DNA of 64,000 bases from Streptomyces xiamenensis (GCF_000993785.3 NZ_CP009922.3:4216001-4280000), one strand, 5' to 3'. Shown: positions 33,624 through 43,325, numbered from the stretch's first letter. Translations and numbers: made by a program. Notes: generated from the letters alone by a model not told the origin.

Positions 33624-34903
33624 GTGAAGCGCACGCTGATGGCCGCCGTATCGGTGACGGCGATGACCGCCGCGCTGGCCGCCTGCGGCACCGGCGACGA
33701 CGGCAGCGGTTCGAGCGGCGGGGGCGGTTCGTCCGACTCCCTGACCGTTTGGCTGATGGACGGATCCGCGCCCGAGTCGTGGGTGACCGAGCTCAATCAG
33801 GCGTTCGAGGCCGAGCACGGCGTCAAGGTCAATGTTCAGATCCAGCAGTGGGACGGCATCCAGGAACGCCTCACCACCGCCCTCTCCGAGGACGGCACGG
33901 TGGACGTGATGGAGATCGGCAACACTCAGACGGTCGGCTACGCCAACACCGGCGGCCTGGCCGAGCTGGACGCCTTCGCCGACCAGCCGTGGAACCAGAA
34001 CATGCTGGCCGCCGCCGAGGTCGACGACATCCTGTACGCCGTGCCCTGGTACGGCGCCAACCGGGTGGTCATCTACGACAAGAAGATCTGGGAGGAGGCC
34101 GGCGCCGAGGTCCCCACCACCCGGGACGAGTGGGTCACCGCCCTGGAGACGATCCGGGACAACACCGACGCCGAGCCGATCTACCTGCCCGGCCAGAGCT
34201 ACTACGTGCTGGGCGGCTTCATCGCGGACGAGGGCGGGAGCTTCGCCGTCGAGGACGGTGACGCCTGGAAGGGCTCGCTGAACACCCCGAGGGCCAGGCC
34301 GGCATGGACTTCTACGCCGAGCTCCAGTCCTTCTCGGACTCGCCCAAGGACAACGACGAGGCATCGCCCCAGCAGTCCATCGACGTCGTGCCGGGCGGCA
34401 ACGTGGCCTCGTGGATCGGTCTGGGCTGGGAGGCGAACGGAGCCATCACCGCCATCGAGGGCGAGGACGGCTCGAAGGGAGAGGCCGACTTCGGCTACTT
34501 CCCGGTCCCCGGCAAGACCGCCGACCAGCTCGGCCACGTCTTCCTGGGCGGTTCCAACCTGGCGATCAACCAGCGCGCCGGCAACCCGGAGGCGGCCGAG
34601 GAGTGGCTGACCCTGGCCACCTCCCAGGAGTGGGCCCAGAAGTTCGTCGACGCCCAGAACGGCGGCGTGGTGCCCAACCGCACCGATGTGACCGCCAGCC
34701 CGGAGGCCGGTTCCTTCGCCGAGGCCATGGTCGCCTCCGCCGATGTCGGTTTTCTTCCGCCGCTGACCACCGGATGGGCCAACGTGGAGACCGTCCCCAA
34801 TCCGATCAAGGAACTGATGACCAAGTCGCTCAACGGTGACGACTACGCCTCCGCCGCCGAGGCGGCCGACGCGGAGATCACCACCCGCATCAACCGCGAG
34901 TAG
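33624..34903 (+). pseudogene. dasA: Chitobiose-binding lipoprotein DasA with one-base frameshift
   Basis: The gene starts at a GTG (33624) with GAGGAGG upstream and encodes a family-1 solute-binding lipoprotein: lipobox LAAC, then [16 protein letters not shown]. The frame is broken near 34288. Upstream the frame reads to KGSLNTP; downstream the family sequence resumes one frame over (GMDFYAELQ) and continues to the expected end TTRINRE at 34903. One extra C in the CCCC run at 34285-34288 would restore a 426-residue DasA. The remainder is fully conserved, so the mutation is recent or is a sequencing error. DasA binds N,N'-diacetylchitobiose for the DasABC importer. Confidence 0.85.
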
Positions 34904-34950
34904 TCAGCCCGGCGGCGGCCCTCCCAGCGAAGGATGAGGAAAGACACACC

Positions 34951-35922
34951 ATGTTGACCGTGGACACCGAGGAACCCGGTCCCGGCTCGGCGGTGAAGAC
35001 CGCCGGCCGGACCGGCCGGCGGTTCGCGCCGCCCGGCGGCTGGCTGCCGTATCTGCTCATCACGCCCGCCGTGCTGGCGATCGCGGGCATCCTCGGTTAC
35101 GCCCTGGTGCGCAACCTCCTCATCTCCTTCCAGGAGTTCGGCCGCCGCCAGCTGATCTCCCACACCACCGAGTGGTCGGGCCTGGAGAACTACCGCCGGG
35201 TCCTGGAGGACGAGCGCTTCTGGGCCTCCCTGGTGCGCACCTTCGTCTTCATGGCGGCCAACGTGGTGCTGATCATGGCCATCGGCACGCTCATCGGGAT
35301 GCTGCTGTACCGGCTCGGCAAGCCCATGCGGCTGGTGCTGTCCATCGCCCTGGTGGCGGCCTGGGCGATGCCGGTGATCGCCAGCACCACCGTCTTCCGC
35401 TGGCTGTTCGACACTCAGTTCGGGGTGGCCAACTGGGCGATGCGCAGTCTGGGCTTCTCCGGCTACGAGCAGCACAACTGGTTCGGCAGCGGCTTCTCCA
35501 CGCTGGCCATCGTCACGCTGCTGATCGTGTGGGCCTCGGTGCCCTTCGTGGCGCTCAACCTTTACGCCGGACTGACCACCATCAGCGGTGAGATCTACGA
35601 GGCGGCCCGCATGGACGGCGCCTCGGGCCCCCGGATCTTCTGGTCCATCACGGCCCCGATCATGCGTCCGTTCTTCCTCATCACCACCTTCCTGGAGATC
35701 ATCTGGGTCTTCAAGGCGTTCACCCAGATCTACGCGCTGAACGCCGGCGGCCCCAGCCGGGAGTCCGAGACCCTGCCGGTCATGGCCTACATCGAGGGCA
35801 TGGGCCAGAACCAGTACGGCACGGCGGCGGCCATCTCCGTGCTCACGCTGATCATCCTGCTGGTCGCCCTGTCCTTCTACTTCCGCCTGATCCTCAAGCA
35901 GGAGAAGGAGCCGCAGTCATGA
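34951..35922 (+). CDS. dasB: Chitobiose ABC transporter permease DasB
   Basis: A 323-residue MalF-type permease with six membrane segments; the first is YLLITPAVLAIAGILGYALV. The cytoplasmic EAA loop reads GEIYEAARMDGASGPRIFWSITAPIMRP. It follows dasA by 47 bases and overlaps dasC by ATGA, so the importer genes are one operon under the dre sites. As in other systems of this family, the ATPase is not encoded here; MsiK supplies it in other Streptomyces. Confidence 0.93.
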   Translation: MLTVDTEEPGPGSAVKTAGRTGRRFAPPGGWLPYLLITPAVLAIAGILGYALVRNLLISFQEFGRRQLISHTTEWSGLENYRRVLEDERFWASLVRTFVFMAANVVLIMAIGTLIGMLLYRLGKPMRLVLSIALVAAWAMPVIASTTVFRWLFDTQFGVANWAMRSLGFSGYEQHNWFGSGFSTLAIVTLLIVWASVPFVALNLYAGLTTISGEIYEAARMDGASGPRIFWSITAPIMRPFFLITTFLEIIWVFKAFTQIYALNAGGPSRESETLPVMAYIEGMGQNQYGTAAAISVLTLIILLVALSFYFRLILKQEKEPQS

Positions 35923-36827
35923 CCGCCACCGACCAGGCAGTCGCGCAGGCCCCGGCAGCCGGGCGCCCCGCGGTACGGGCCAACGCCTCCGCCCGCGCCC
36001 GCCGCGCCAAGCGGCTGAGCCGGGCCGGGCTCAACGCGGTGGCCCTCATGCTCACCGTGGTGTTCCTCTTCCCGGTGTACTGGATGTTCTCCACCTCCTT
36101 CAAGAGCAACTCCCAGGTGCTCGTGAAGGACCCGGTCTTCTTCTTCACCCCGACCTTCGAGCACTACACCACCGCCACCGGCGTGGACCTGTTCTGGACC
36201 TATGTGCGCAACAGCCTGGTGGTGACGCTCGCCGCCGTGTTCCTGGCCCTGCTCGTGGCGCTGGCCGCCAGTTACGCGATCGCCCGGCTGAACTTCCGCG
36301 GCCGGCGCGGCATGGTCCTCGTGGTGATGATGGCCCAGATGGCCCCCTGGGAAATCCTGATCATCGTGATGTACCTGAACGCCCGGGACGCCCAGGCGCT
36401 CAACAGCCTGGTCACCCTGACCGTCATCTACTTCGTGATGGCGCTGCCCTTCACCATCTGGACGCTGCGCGGCTTCATCGCCGCCGTGCCCAAGGAACTG
36501 GAGGAAGCGGCCCTGATCGACGGCTGCAGCCGCACCCAGGCGTTCCTGCGGATCATCTTCCCGCTGCTGGCCCCCGGACTGATGGCCACCTCGCTCTTCG
36601 GATTCATCATGGCGTGGAACGAGTACGCCATGGTCCTGGTGCTCAACAAGGCCCCCGACATGGCCACCCTGCCGCTGTGGCTCACCCAGTTCCAGACCAA
36701 CTTCGGCAACGACTGGGGCGCCACCATGGCCGCCTCCTCCCTGTTCACCGTCCCCGTGCTGATCGTCTTTGTCATCCTCCAGCGAAGGGTCACCGGCGGT
36801 CTGTCCGCGGGTGCCGTGAAGGGATAG
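35919..36827 (+). CDS. dasC: Chitobiose ABC transporter permease DasC
   Basis: A 302-residue MalG-type permease. A basic N-terminus (SARARRAKRLSR) precedes six membrane segments, and the EAA loop reads PKELEEAALIDGCSRTQAFLRIIFPLLAPG. It forms the second half of the channel with DasB. Its stop lies eight bases before the GH3 enzyme start. Confidence 0.93.
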   Translation: MTATDQAVAQAPAAGRPAVRANASARARRAKRLSRAGLNAVALMLTVVFLFPVYWMFSTSFKSNSQVLVKDPVFFFTPTFEHYTTATGVDLFWTYVRNSLVVTLAAVFLALLVALAASYAIARLNFRGRRGMVLVVMMAQMAPWEILIIVMYLNARDAQALNSLVTLTVIYFVMALPFTIWTLRGFIAAVPKELEEAALIDGCSRTQAFLRIIFPLLAPGLMATSLFGFIMAWNEYAMVLVLNKAPDMATLPLWLTQFQTNFGNDWGATMAASSLFTVPVLIVFVILQRRVTGGLSAGAVKG

Positions 36828-36835
36828 CACCCGCG

Positions 36836-38404
36836 ATGACCACCGCCCACCACGCCACCGACACCCTCACCCGGGACGCTCTGGCCGTTCTCCAGCCCAC
36901 CTTCGCCGGGACCACCCGGGCTCCGGACTGGCTGCTGCGGCAGCTGGAGAACGGCATGACCGGGGTCGGGATCTTCGGCCGCAACGTGCAGAGCACGGAA
37001 CAGCTGGCCGCCCTCACCGGACAACTGCGCGCCGCCAACCCCGAGGTGCTGGTCGCCACGGACGAGGAGGCCGGCGACGTCACCCGCCTGGAGCTGATCG
37101 GCGGCTCCTCCTTCCCCGGCAACCTCGCCCTGGGCGCCGCCGATGACCTCGACCTCACCCGCGCGGTGGCCACCGCCATCGGCCACCGGCTCACCGAGTG
37201 CGGCATCTCCGTCAACTGGGCGCCGTCGGCCGACATCAACACCGACCCCGGCAACCCGGTGATCGGGGTCCGCTCCTTCGGCCAGGACCCGGCCCTGGTC
37301 GCCCGGCACACCGTGGCCTTCGTCGAAGGGCTCCAGAGCACCGGTGTCGCCGCCTGCGTCAAGCACTTCCCCGGGCACGGCAACACCAGCGTCGACTCCC
37401 ACCTGGCCATGCCGCGGATCGACATCGACCTCGACACCCTCCACTCCCGCGAACTGGTGCCCTTCAAGGCCGCCATCGCCGCCGGCACCCGCTGCGTGAT
37501 GAGCGCCCACATCCTGCTGCCCGCCCTGGACCCGGACCGCCCCGGCACCCTCAGCCCCAGCGTGCTCGCCGGGCTGCTGCGCGCCCCCGAGACACAGGGC
37601 GGCCTCGGCTTCGACGGCGTCATCTACTCGGACGCCATCGAGATGAAGGCCATCGAAGCCGTGCACGGCCTGGCCCGCGGCTGCGCCCTCGCCGTCGCCG
37701 CCGGGGCCGACGCCATCTGCGTGGGCGGCACCCCCTCCGACGAGGCCGAGGTGCTGCGGCTGCGCGACGCCATCATCCAGGCGGTACGGGATGGGGAACT
37801 GTCCGAGGAACGGCTCCACGACGCCGCCGAACGCGTCCGCGCCCTGGGCCGCTGGACCGCCCGGGCCCGTGCCGAGGCCACCGCCGGACCCTCCGGCCCG
37901 GCCCAGGACATCGGCCTGGCCGCGGCCCGCCGCGCCCTGCGGCTGACCCGCCCCGAGGGCAGCCCCGCACCCACCCCGCCGACCCTGGCCCCCTACGTGG
38001 CCTCCTTCCATCCCGTCGCCAACATCGCCGTGGGCCACCACACCCCCTGGGGCGTGGCCACCGAACTGGAACGGCTGCTGCCCGGCACCCGCTCCGCCGA
38101 CCACACCGCCGACCAGGCCCGGGCCGCCGGGCCCGCCGCCCTGGCCGCCGGCATCCTGGAGGAGGCGGGGGAGCACCCGGTGGTCGCCGTGGTCCGCGAC
38201 GCCCACCGGCACCCGTGGATGGCCGACACCCTGACCGCACTGCTCGCCGCCCGGCCCGACACCACCGTGGTGGAGATGGGCGTGCCCGAGTCCCCGCCCG
38301 CCGGGGCCCTGTACATCGCCACCCACGGCGCCGCCCGCGTCTGCGGCCGGGCCGCCGCCGAGGTCATCGCCGGGGTACCGGTGGGGGAGGACCGCGACCA
38401 GTGA
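36836..38404 (+). CDS. dasD: GH3 beta-N-acetylglucosaminidase, DasD-like
   Basis: A 522-residue cytoplasmic enzyme (no signal peptide) that should split imported chitobiose to GlcNAc. It has the NagZ-type GH3 signature KHFPGHGNTSVDSHLAMP with the catalytic His-Asp dyad, and GFDGVIYSDAIEMKAI with the likely nucleophile Asp. A C-terminal GH3-C-like domain follows from about residue 370. It is the fourth gene of the das operon, and its stop overlaps the next start by GTGA. Confidence 0.92.
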   Translation: MTTAHHATDTLTRDALAVLQPTFAGTTRAPDWLLRQLENGMTGVGIFGRNVQSTEQLAALTGQLRAANPEVLVATDEEAGDVTRLELIGGSSFPGNLALGAADDLDLTRAVATAIGHRLTECGISVNWAPSADINTDPGNPVIGVRSFGQDPALVARHTVAFVEGLQSTGVAACVKHFPGHGNTSVDSHLAMPRIDIDLDTLHSRELVPFKAAIAAGTRCVMSAHILLPALDPDRPGTLSPSVLAGLLRAPETQGGLGFDGVIYSDAIEMKAIEAVHGLARGCALAVAAGADAICVGGTPSDEAEVLRLRDAIIQAVRDGELSEERLHDAAERVRALGRWTARARAEATAGPSGPAQDIGLAAARRALRLTRPEGSPAPTPPTLAPYVASFHPVANIAVGHHTPWGVATELERLLPGTRSADHTADQARAAGPAALAAGILEEAGEHPVVAVVRDAHRHPWMADTLTALLAARPDTTVVEMGVPESPPAGALYIATHGAARVCGRAAAEVIAGVPVGEDRDQ

Positions 38405-39453
38405 CCAGTGACCAGCCGGGCCGGATCATGGCCGGCGAAATGGCCCAGCAGCCCGACGTGCTGCGCCGCCTGCTGACCGAGGGCGCCCCCGCCATCCGGG
38501 AGACGGCCCGCGCGATCGCCGCCCGCCGCCCCCGTTTCGTCCTGCTGACCGCCCGGGGCACCTCCGACCACGCCGCGCTCTATGCCAAGTACCTCCTGGA
38601 GATCGAGCTGGGCAAGCCCTGCGGCCTCACCTCCATGTCCACCACGACCGCCTACGCGGCCACCCCCGATCTGACCGATGTCCTGGTCATCACGGTGAGC
38701 CAGTCCGGCGGCTCACCCGACCTGCTCGCCTCCACCCGCGCCGCCCGCGAGGCCGGGGCGATCACCCTCGCGGTGACCAACAACCCCTCCTCCCCACTGG
38801 CCGCCGCCTCCGAGTTCCACATCGATGTGCTGGCCGGCCCCGAACAGGCCCTGCCGGCCACCAAGACCTACACCGCCGAACTGCTGGCGCTGTATCTCCT
38901 GGTGCAGGGGCTGCGCGACGCCGACGGGACGGCTGCCGCCGCCGCGCTGCCCGAACTCGCCGAGCGGATCCTCCAGCGCCGCGCCGAGATCACCACGCTC
39001 GCCGCCCGCTACCGCTTCGCCGAGCGCATGGTGCTCACCTCACGCGGCTACGGCTATCCCACGGCCAAGGAAGCCGCGCTGAAACTGATGGAGACCAGCT
39101 ACATCCCGGCCCTGTCCTACTCGGGGGCGGATCTGCTGCACGGCCCGCTGGCCATGGTCGACAACATCTCCCCGGTGATCGCCATCGTCACCGACGGCAA
39201 GGGCGGCCAGGCGCTGCAACCGGTGCTCGACCGGCTGCGGGACCGGGGCGCCGATCTGATGGTGGTCGGCCCCAAGCCCCAGGTGGACGCCGCCTCGGCC
39301 GGCTTCGCCCTGGCCACCGAGGGGGTGCCGGAGAACCTCCAGCCCATCCTGGAGATCATCCCGCTCCAGATGCTCGCCCACGAGATCACCCTCGCCCGTG
39401 GCCAGGACCCCGATGCCCCGCGCGCCCTGGCGAAGGTCACCGAGACGAGCTGA
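38401..39453 (+). CDS. Double-SIS sugar isomerase/deaminase (GlmS-C / NagB-II-like)
   Basis: A 350-residue protein with two SIS domains. The first holds FVLLTARGTSDHAALYAKYLLE and VITVSQSGGSPDLLAST. The second holds MVLTSRGYGYPTAKEAALKLMETSYIPALSYSGADLLHGPLAMV. It lacks the glutaminase half of GlmS, so it should act as a glucosamine-6-phosphate deaminase (NagB-II type) or a related amino-sugar isomerase, the last step after GlcNAc is phosphorylated and deacetylated. It starts with a GTG that overlaps dasD by four bases. It differs from the NagB fold found at this place in S. coelicolor as I recall it. Confidence 0.88.
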   Translation: MTSDQPGRIMAGEMAQQPDVLRRLLTEGAPAIRETARAIAARRPRFVLLTARGTSDHAALYAKYLLEIELGKPCGLTSMSTTTAYAATPDLTDVLVITVSQSGGSPDLLASTRAAREAGAITLAVTNNPSSPLAAASEFHIDVLAGPEQALPATKTYTAELLALYLLVQGLRDADGTAAAAALPELAERILQRRAEITTLAARYRFAERMVLTSRGYGYPTAKEAALKLMETSYIPALSYSGADLLHGPLAMVDNISPVIAIVTDGKGGQALQPVLDRLRDRGADLMVVGPKPQVDAASAGFALATEGVPENLQPILEIIPLQMLAHEITLARGQDPDAPRALAKVTETS

Positions 39454-39651
39454 CCCGCCCGTCTGCGGGAGGGCGTCGCCGCCGGGGAGCTGCCCGCGGG
39501 CACCGACACCGACGGGCCGGCCCGGTTCGTGCGGTCGGTGGTCATCGGCATGAGCCGGCAGGCACGCGAAGGGGCGAGCAGGGAAGAGCTGGAGGCAGTG
39601 GCCGAAGCGGCCCAGCGGGCCTGGCCGGTCGCCGGCGACCCGAAACCGTAA
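39454..39651 (+). pseudogene. TetR-family C-terminal remnant
   Basis: In the same frame as the preceding gene, directly after its stop, 65 codons read RLREGVAAGELPAGTD, then ARFVRSVVIGMSRQAREGAS and REELEAVAEAAQRAWP to a TAA at 39649. This is the typical C-terminal end of a TetR/AcrR regulator. The DNA-binding half and any start codon are missing, so it is a decayed fragment. Confidence 0.75.
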
Positions 39652-40000
39652 CGGCGGATGGGGCCGGCGCGCGAGGCGTCTCGCACCCAGGGCCGCGGCG
39701 CCTGAGAGGGACCCTCAACCCTCCCGGCACCGCAGCCCGGAGCGATCGCGGACCCGGGCGCCGTCAGGGCAGAGAGCACCGGGGCCTCGCGTCTGCCCTC
39801 CTGTGCGGGGAAGGCAGAGGCAGAAAAAGCTGCGGTCCGCTCCATTCTGACCGCACGTGTCGCGGGTGTCCATGCTCTGAACGCATTTCCTCTCCTCGCC
39901 GCCGTCATCTGCCCGTATACCGACGTTTCTTGATCGCGGCGGCGCACACCACGCGGTGCGCGCCGCCCGCCATCCGGACACCCGCCGGTAAGCTCCCCGT
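39652..40000. other. 349-base intergenic stretch, no gene recognised
   Basis: This stretch lies between the TetR remnant and the histidine kinase. I see no coding frame with gene-like codon use. Its composition and lack of order fit decayed sequence plus the kinase promoter. Confidence 0.4.
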
Positions 40001-41494
40001 GTGCCCTCCATGAACGACCTCGTCCACCAGCACACCGATCTCGGGGAACGCGACCTCGAGTGGCTGCATCTGCTGGTCTCCGAATGGCAGCTGCTCTCGG
40101 ACCTCTCCTTCGCGGACCTGGTCCTGTGGCTGCCCACCCGGGACGGCACCCGCTACGTCTCCGTCGCCCAGATGCGCCCCAACACCGGCCCCACCTCCTA
40201 CCAGGACGACATGGTCGGCCACCTCGTCCCGCGCGGCCGCCGCCCGCTGCTGGACCTCGCGCACGACGAGGGCCGCATCGTCCGCGAGGGCGACCCCGAA
40301 TGGCGCGAGGAGGTCCCGGTCCGGGTCGAGTCCATCCCGGTGCGGCACGACGGCCGGGTCCTGGGGGTCATCGCCCGCAACACCAACCTCCTTACCGTCC
40401 GCACTCCCAGCCGCCTCGAACTCACCTATCTGCAGAGCGCCTCCGACCTCGCCCAGATGATCGCCGGCGGCACCTTCCCCTACCCCGGCCAGCAGGTGGG
40501 CATGGACCGCGCCCCCCGGGTCGGCGACGGCTTCATGCGGCTGGACGCGGACGGCATCGTGCAGTACGCCAGCCCCAACGCGCTCTCCGCCTACCACCGC
40601 CTGGGCCTGGCCGCCGACCTCGTCGGCCTGCCGCTCGGGCCCACCACCGCCGAACTCGCCCCCACCCGGGGCCCGGTGGACGAGTCCCTGGTCAAGCTGG
40701 CCAGCGGCTACGCCCCCCGGGAGACCGAGATCGAGGGCAACGAGTGCGTGGTCCAGCTGCGTGCCATCCCGCTCAAGCCCAAGGGCGAGCACATCGGTTC
40801 GCTCATACTGCTGCGCGATGTGACCGAACTGCGCCGCCGCGAACGCGAGCTCATCACCAAGGACGCCACCATCCGGGAGATCCACCACCGGGTGAAGAAC
40901 AACCTCCAGACGGTCGCCGCCCTGCTGCGCCTGCAGGCCCGCCGCATCGGCGCCACCGGCGACGAGAACGCCCGGGCGGCCCTGGACGAGGCGGTGCGCC
41001 GGGTCGGCTCCATCGCCATCGTGCACGAGACCCTCTCGCAGAACCTGGACGAGCGGGTGGAGTTCGACGAGATCGCCGACCGGGTGATCACGATGGTCGC
41101 CGAGCTGTCCCCGGACGGCCGGGTCACCGGACGCCGCAAGGGCCGGTTCGGCATCCTGGACGCCGAGACCGCCACCCCGCTGTCCATGGTGCTGACCGAG
41201 ATCCTCCAGAACGCCCTGGAGCATGCCTTCGGCCCCGGCGAGACGGGCCGGATCGAGGTCGGCGCCACCCGTACGGAGGTACGCCGCGGCTCGGCCCGGC
41301 TGCTGGTCACGGTGACCGACAACGGCCGTGGTCTGCCGGAGGGGTTCGATCCGCACACCGACGGAAGCCTCGGGCTGCAGATCGTCCGGACCCTGGCGGA
41401 GGGGGAGTTGGGCGGTCGTTTCGACATGATCCCGGCCGAGGGCGGCGGCACCCGCGCCGTCCTCGACCTCCCCGTGGAGTCGCACAAACGCTGA
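40001..41494 (+). CDS. GAF-PAS sensor histidine kinase, PdtaS-like
   Basis: A 497-residue soluble kinase of the HisKA_2 class. Residues about 30-165 are a GAF-like sensor, about 170-280 a PAS domain, and the phosphoacceptor helix is IREIHHRVKNNLQTVAALLRLQARR. The ATPase domain follows with LTEILQNALEHAF (N box) and TVTDNGRGLPEG (G box). This type (PdtaS in Mycobacterium) signals to an ANTAR RNA-binding response regulator; none lies in the window, so the partner is elsewhere. A strong terminator follows. Confidence 0.92.
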   Translation: MPSMNDLVHQHTDLGERDLEWLHLLVSEWQLLSDLSFADLVLWLPTRDGTRYVSVAQMRPNTGPTSYQDDMVGHLVPRGRRPLLDLAHDEGRIVREGDPEWREEVPVRVESIPVRHDGRVLGVIARNTNLLTVRTPSRLELTYLQSASDLAQMIAGGTFPYPGQQVGMDRAPRVGDGFMRLDADGIVQYASPNALSAYHRLGLAADLVGLPLGPTTAELAPTRGPVDESLVKLASGYAPRETEIEGNECVVQLRAIPLKPKGEHIGSLILLRDVTELRRRERELITKDATIREIHHRVKNNLQTVAALLRLQARRIGATGDENARAALDEAVRRVGSIAIVHETLSQNLDERVEFDEIADRVITMVAELSPDGRVTGRRKGRFGILDAETATPLSMVLTEILQNALEHAFGPGETGRIEVGATRTEVRRGSARLLVTVTDNGRGLPEGFDPHTDGSLGLQIVRTLAEGELGGRFDMIPAEGGGTRAVLDLPVESHKR

Positions 41495-41552
41495 ACCGCC
41501 CGGCTGTGCGCCGGCGCATCCCCGTGCCGGCGCGCACCCACCGAGAACGCCC

Positions 41553-41584
41553 CGAGCCCCGGACCTGAAGTGGTCCGGGGCTCG
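41553..41584. terminator. Hairpin terminator, kinase/wblE
   Basis: CGAGCCCCGGACC (41553-41565) pairs perfectly with GGTCCGGGGCTCG (41572-41584) over a six-base loop, between the convergent kinase and wblE genes. Confidence 0.9.
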
Positions 41585-41695
41585 GTCGCGTTCATCGCGT
41601 ATTCGCGTGGGCACCTTCGGTCGGTGCGCTGTGCTGCGGCTCGGGGCAGCAGTGGCGGGGTGGCTTCCGCCGGGCGTGGTCTGGGCCGGCCTGGA

Positions 41696-41953
41696 TCAGG
41701 CGGTGGCCTTCCGTGCCCGGTTGCGAGCGGCGCGGCGCTTCATGGCGCGGCGCTCGTCCTCGCTCATCCCACCCCAGACGCCGGAGTCCTGGCCGGACTC
41801 CAGCGCCCACTGCAGGCACTGCTCCATGACGGGGCAGCGGCGGCAGACGGCCTTGGCTTCCTCGATCTGCAGCAGCGCGGGACCGGTGTTGCCGATGGGG
41901 AAGAACAGCTCGGGGTCTTCCTCGCGGCAAACGGCGTTGTGACGCCAGTCCAT
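41696..41953 (-). CDS. wblE: WhiB-like iron-sulfur regulator WblE
   Basis: An 85-residue Wbl protein. The four cluster-binding cysteines are Cys9, Cys37, Cys40 and Cys46 (AVCRRCPVMEQC), followed by the GVWGG turn and a basic C-terminal tail (RRAMKRRAARNRARK) that contacts DNA or sigma factor. It is nearly the same as WblE of S. coelicolor, the counterpart of mycobacterial WhiB1. It probably binds the housekeeping sigma factor and responds to nitric oxide or redox signals. The upstream region is long and unusual in base composition. Confidence 0.95.
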   Translation of the reverse strand: MDWRHNAVCREEDPELFFPIGNTGPALLQIEEAKAVCRRCPVMEQCLQWALESGQDSGVWGGMSEDERRAMKRRAARNRARKATA

Positions 41954-42282
41954 GTCTGCTCCATCTCCTGCACGTTGCAGTTACATTGCTTGTGAATGTG
42001 AACGCTTTCACGAACCCCCGACAAAGACGAGCCGTTGCTTGCGCCGCGGTGGATGTCTTTGAAGGGATCCCACTGGGTGGGGAAGAAGGATTCGGGCTCT
42101 CAAGGGGGCCGAGGTCTCGGCCGTCCCGATCGCCATGTAGAGGTTCGCAAACCTCAGCGGCGGATACAACCCCTTCCGGAAAGTTTTTTTTGAATCCTTG
42201 GTGTCGTGTTGCTCACAGCCCTACTTCTCCTGGGTGGAGTCTGGGCTAAACGTTCGACTGTAAGGACTTTTAGCTGTTCCGC
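41954..42282. other. Long leader/spacer upstream of wblE
   Basis: No gene is seen. The stretch holds a short inverted repeat GTGAA-CGCT-TTCAC (41998-42011), 45 bases above the wblE start, and a run of eight T at 42184-42191 that is rare in this genome. It must contain the wblE promoter; the elements could belong to a long 5' leader or to an operator. Confidence 0.4.
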
Positions 42283-43251
42283 TCACACAATCACACGCAG
42301 TGCACGGCGAACGCCTGTGAAGGTCACACTCGTGCGCACCCCGAGATGGTCACCATCAAGCTGAAACGGCAGTGGCACCTGCGATTGCAAGGTGAACTCC
42401 GTCTCGTCGTGGAGGGAGACCACGTGCTTGCCCTGCGGCCCGCGCTCGGGCGAGGAGCGCAGCAACTGTGTGACATATCGGGTCATACCCGTCGAAGACA
42501 TCTTGGAGATCGCCATCACGTCCAGCGCGGTGTCGAACGACGCCCGCGGCGCCGCGTACACCGGCTTGTTGCCCAGATACGTCCAGGGCGCGGTGTTGCA
42601 CACTATGCCCAACACCAGTTCCCGCACCGGGTCCTGGCCCGGCCGCAGCAAGGTGATCGGCCCCCGCTCCCCGTGCGGATGCCGGACGAACGTCCGCAGC
42701 GCCTGCCGTACGTACAGCGCGTGCGTGGACCGCTTGCCGCGCTCCCGTTCCCGCTCCACCCGGCCCACCACGCCGGCGTCGAAGCCCAGGCCCGCACAGA
42801 ACGTGAACCAGCGCCTGGGCACCTCCGCGTCCCGCGAATCCGGTGTCCCGGACGCCAGACCGAGACCGATCGTGCGCTCGGACCCGTTGTGCAGCGCGTC
42901 CAGCAGCGCCCCGGTGGCCTCCACCGCGTCGTTGGGCAGCCCCAGCGCCCGCGCGAAGACATTCGTGGAACCGCCCGGCAGCACCGCGAGGCGCGGCAGC
43001 CGGTCCAGCTCGGGGCCGTGGTGCAGCAGCCCGTTCACCACCTCGTTGGCGGTACCGTCGCCGCCCAGCGCGATCACGATGTCCGCGCTCTCCTCCTCCG
43101 CCGCCCGCCGGGCCAGCTCCCTGGCGTGGCCCCGGTGTTCGGTGGCGGCGACCTCCAGCTTCAGATCGCTGGCGAGTGCGTGCGTGAGCACTTCACGGGT
43201 CCGCACACTGGTGGTGGTGGCGACCGGATTGACCACGAGAAGCGCGCGCAT
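42283..43251 (-). CDS. Diacylglycerol/lipid kinase family protein
   Basis: A 322-residue kinase of the DAGK-catalytic family, beginning MRALLVVNPVATTTS (the nucleotide-loop NP motif) and carrying IALGGDGTANEVVNGL and AVLPGGSTNVFARAL. The C-terminal beta-rich lid ends with PLPFQLDGDHLG. Such enzymes phosphorylate diacylglycerol or sphingosine-like lipids in membrane recycling; the lipid is not known. A longer start upstream has no ribosome site. Confidence 0.9.
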   Translation of the reverse strand: MRALLVVNPVATTTSVRTREVLTHALASDLKLEVAATEHRGHARELARRAAEEESADIVIALGGDGTANEVVNGLLHHGPELDRLPRLAVLPGGSTNVFARALGLPNDAVEATGALLDALHNGSERTIGLGLASGTPDSRDAEVPRRWFTFCAGLGFDAGVVGRVERERERGKRSTHALYVRQALRTFVRHPHGERGPITLLRPGQDPVRELVLGIVCNTAPWTYLGNKPVYAAPRASFDTALDVMAISKMSSTGMTRYVTQLLRSSPERGPQGKHVVSLHDETEFTLQSQVPLPFQLDGDHLGVRTSVTFTGVRRALRVIV

Positions 43252-43325
43252 GGAGTGCAGCGTACCCAGCGCGGGAGGTTCCGGGCGCCACGGGTGGGCC
43301 GTCGCGGGGGCTATACCCTGGCCGC

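Noticed and set aside
42184..42191. T-run as an intrinsic terminator
   Set aside because: No stable GC hairpin directly precedes the run on either strand, and no gene ends nearby in the right direction.
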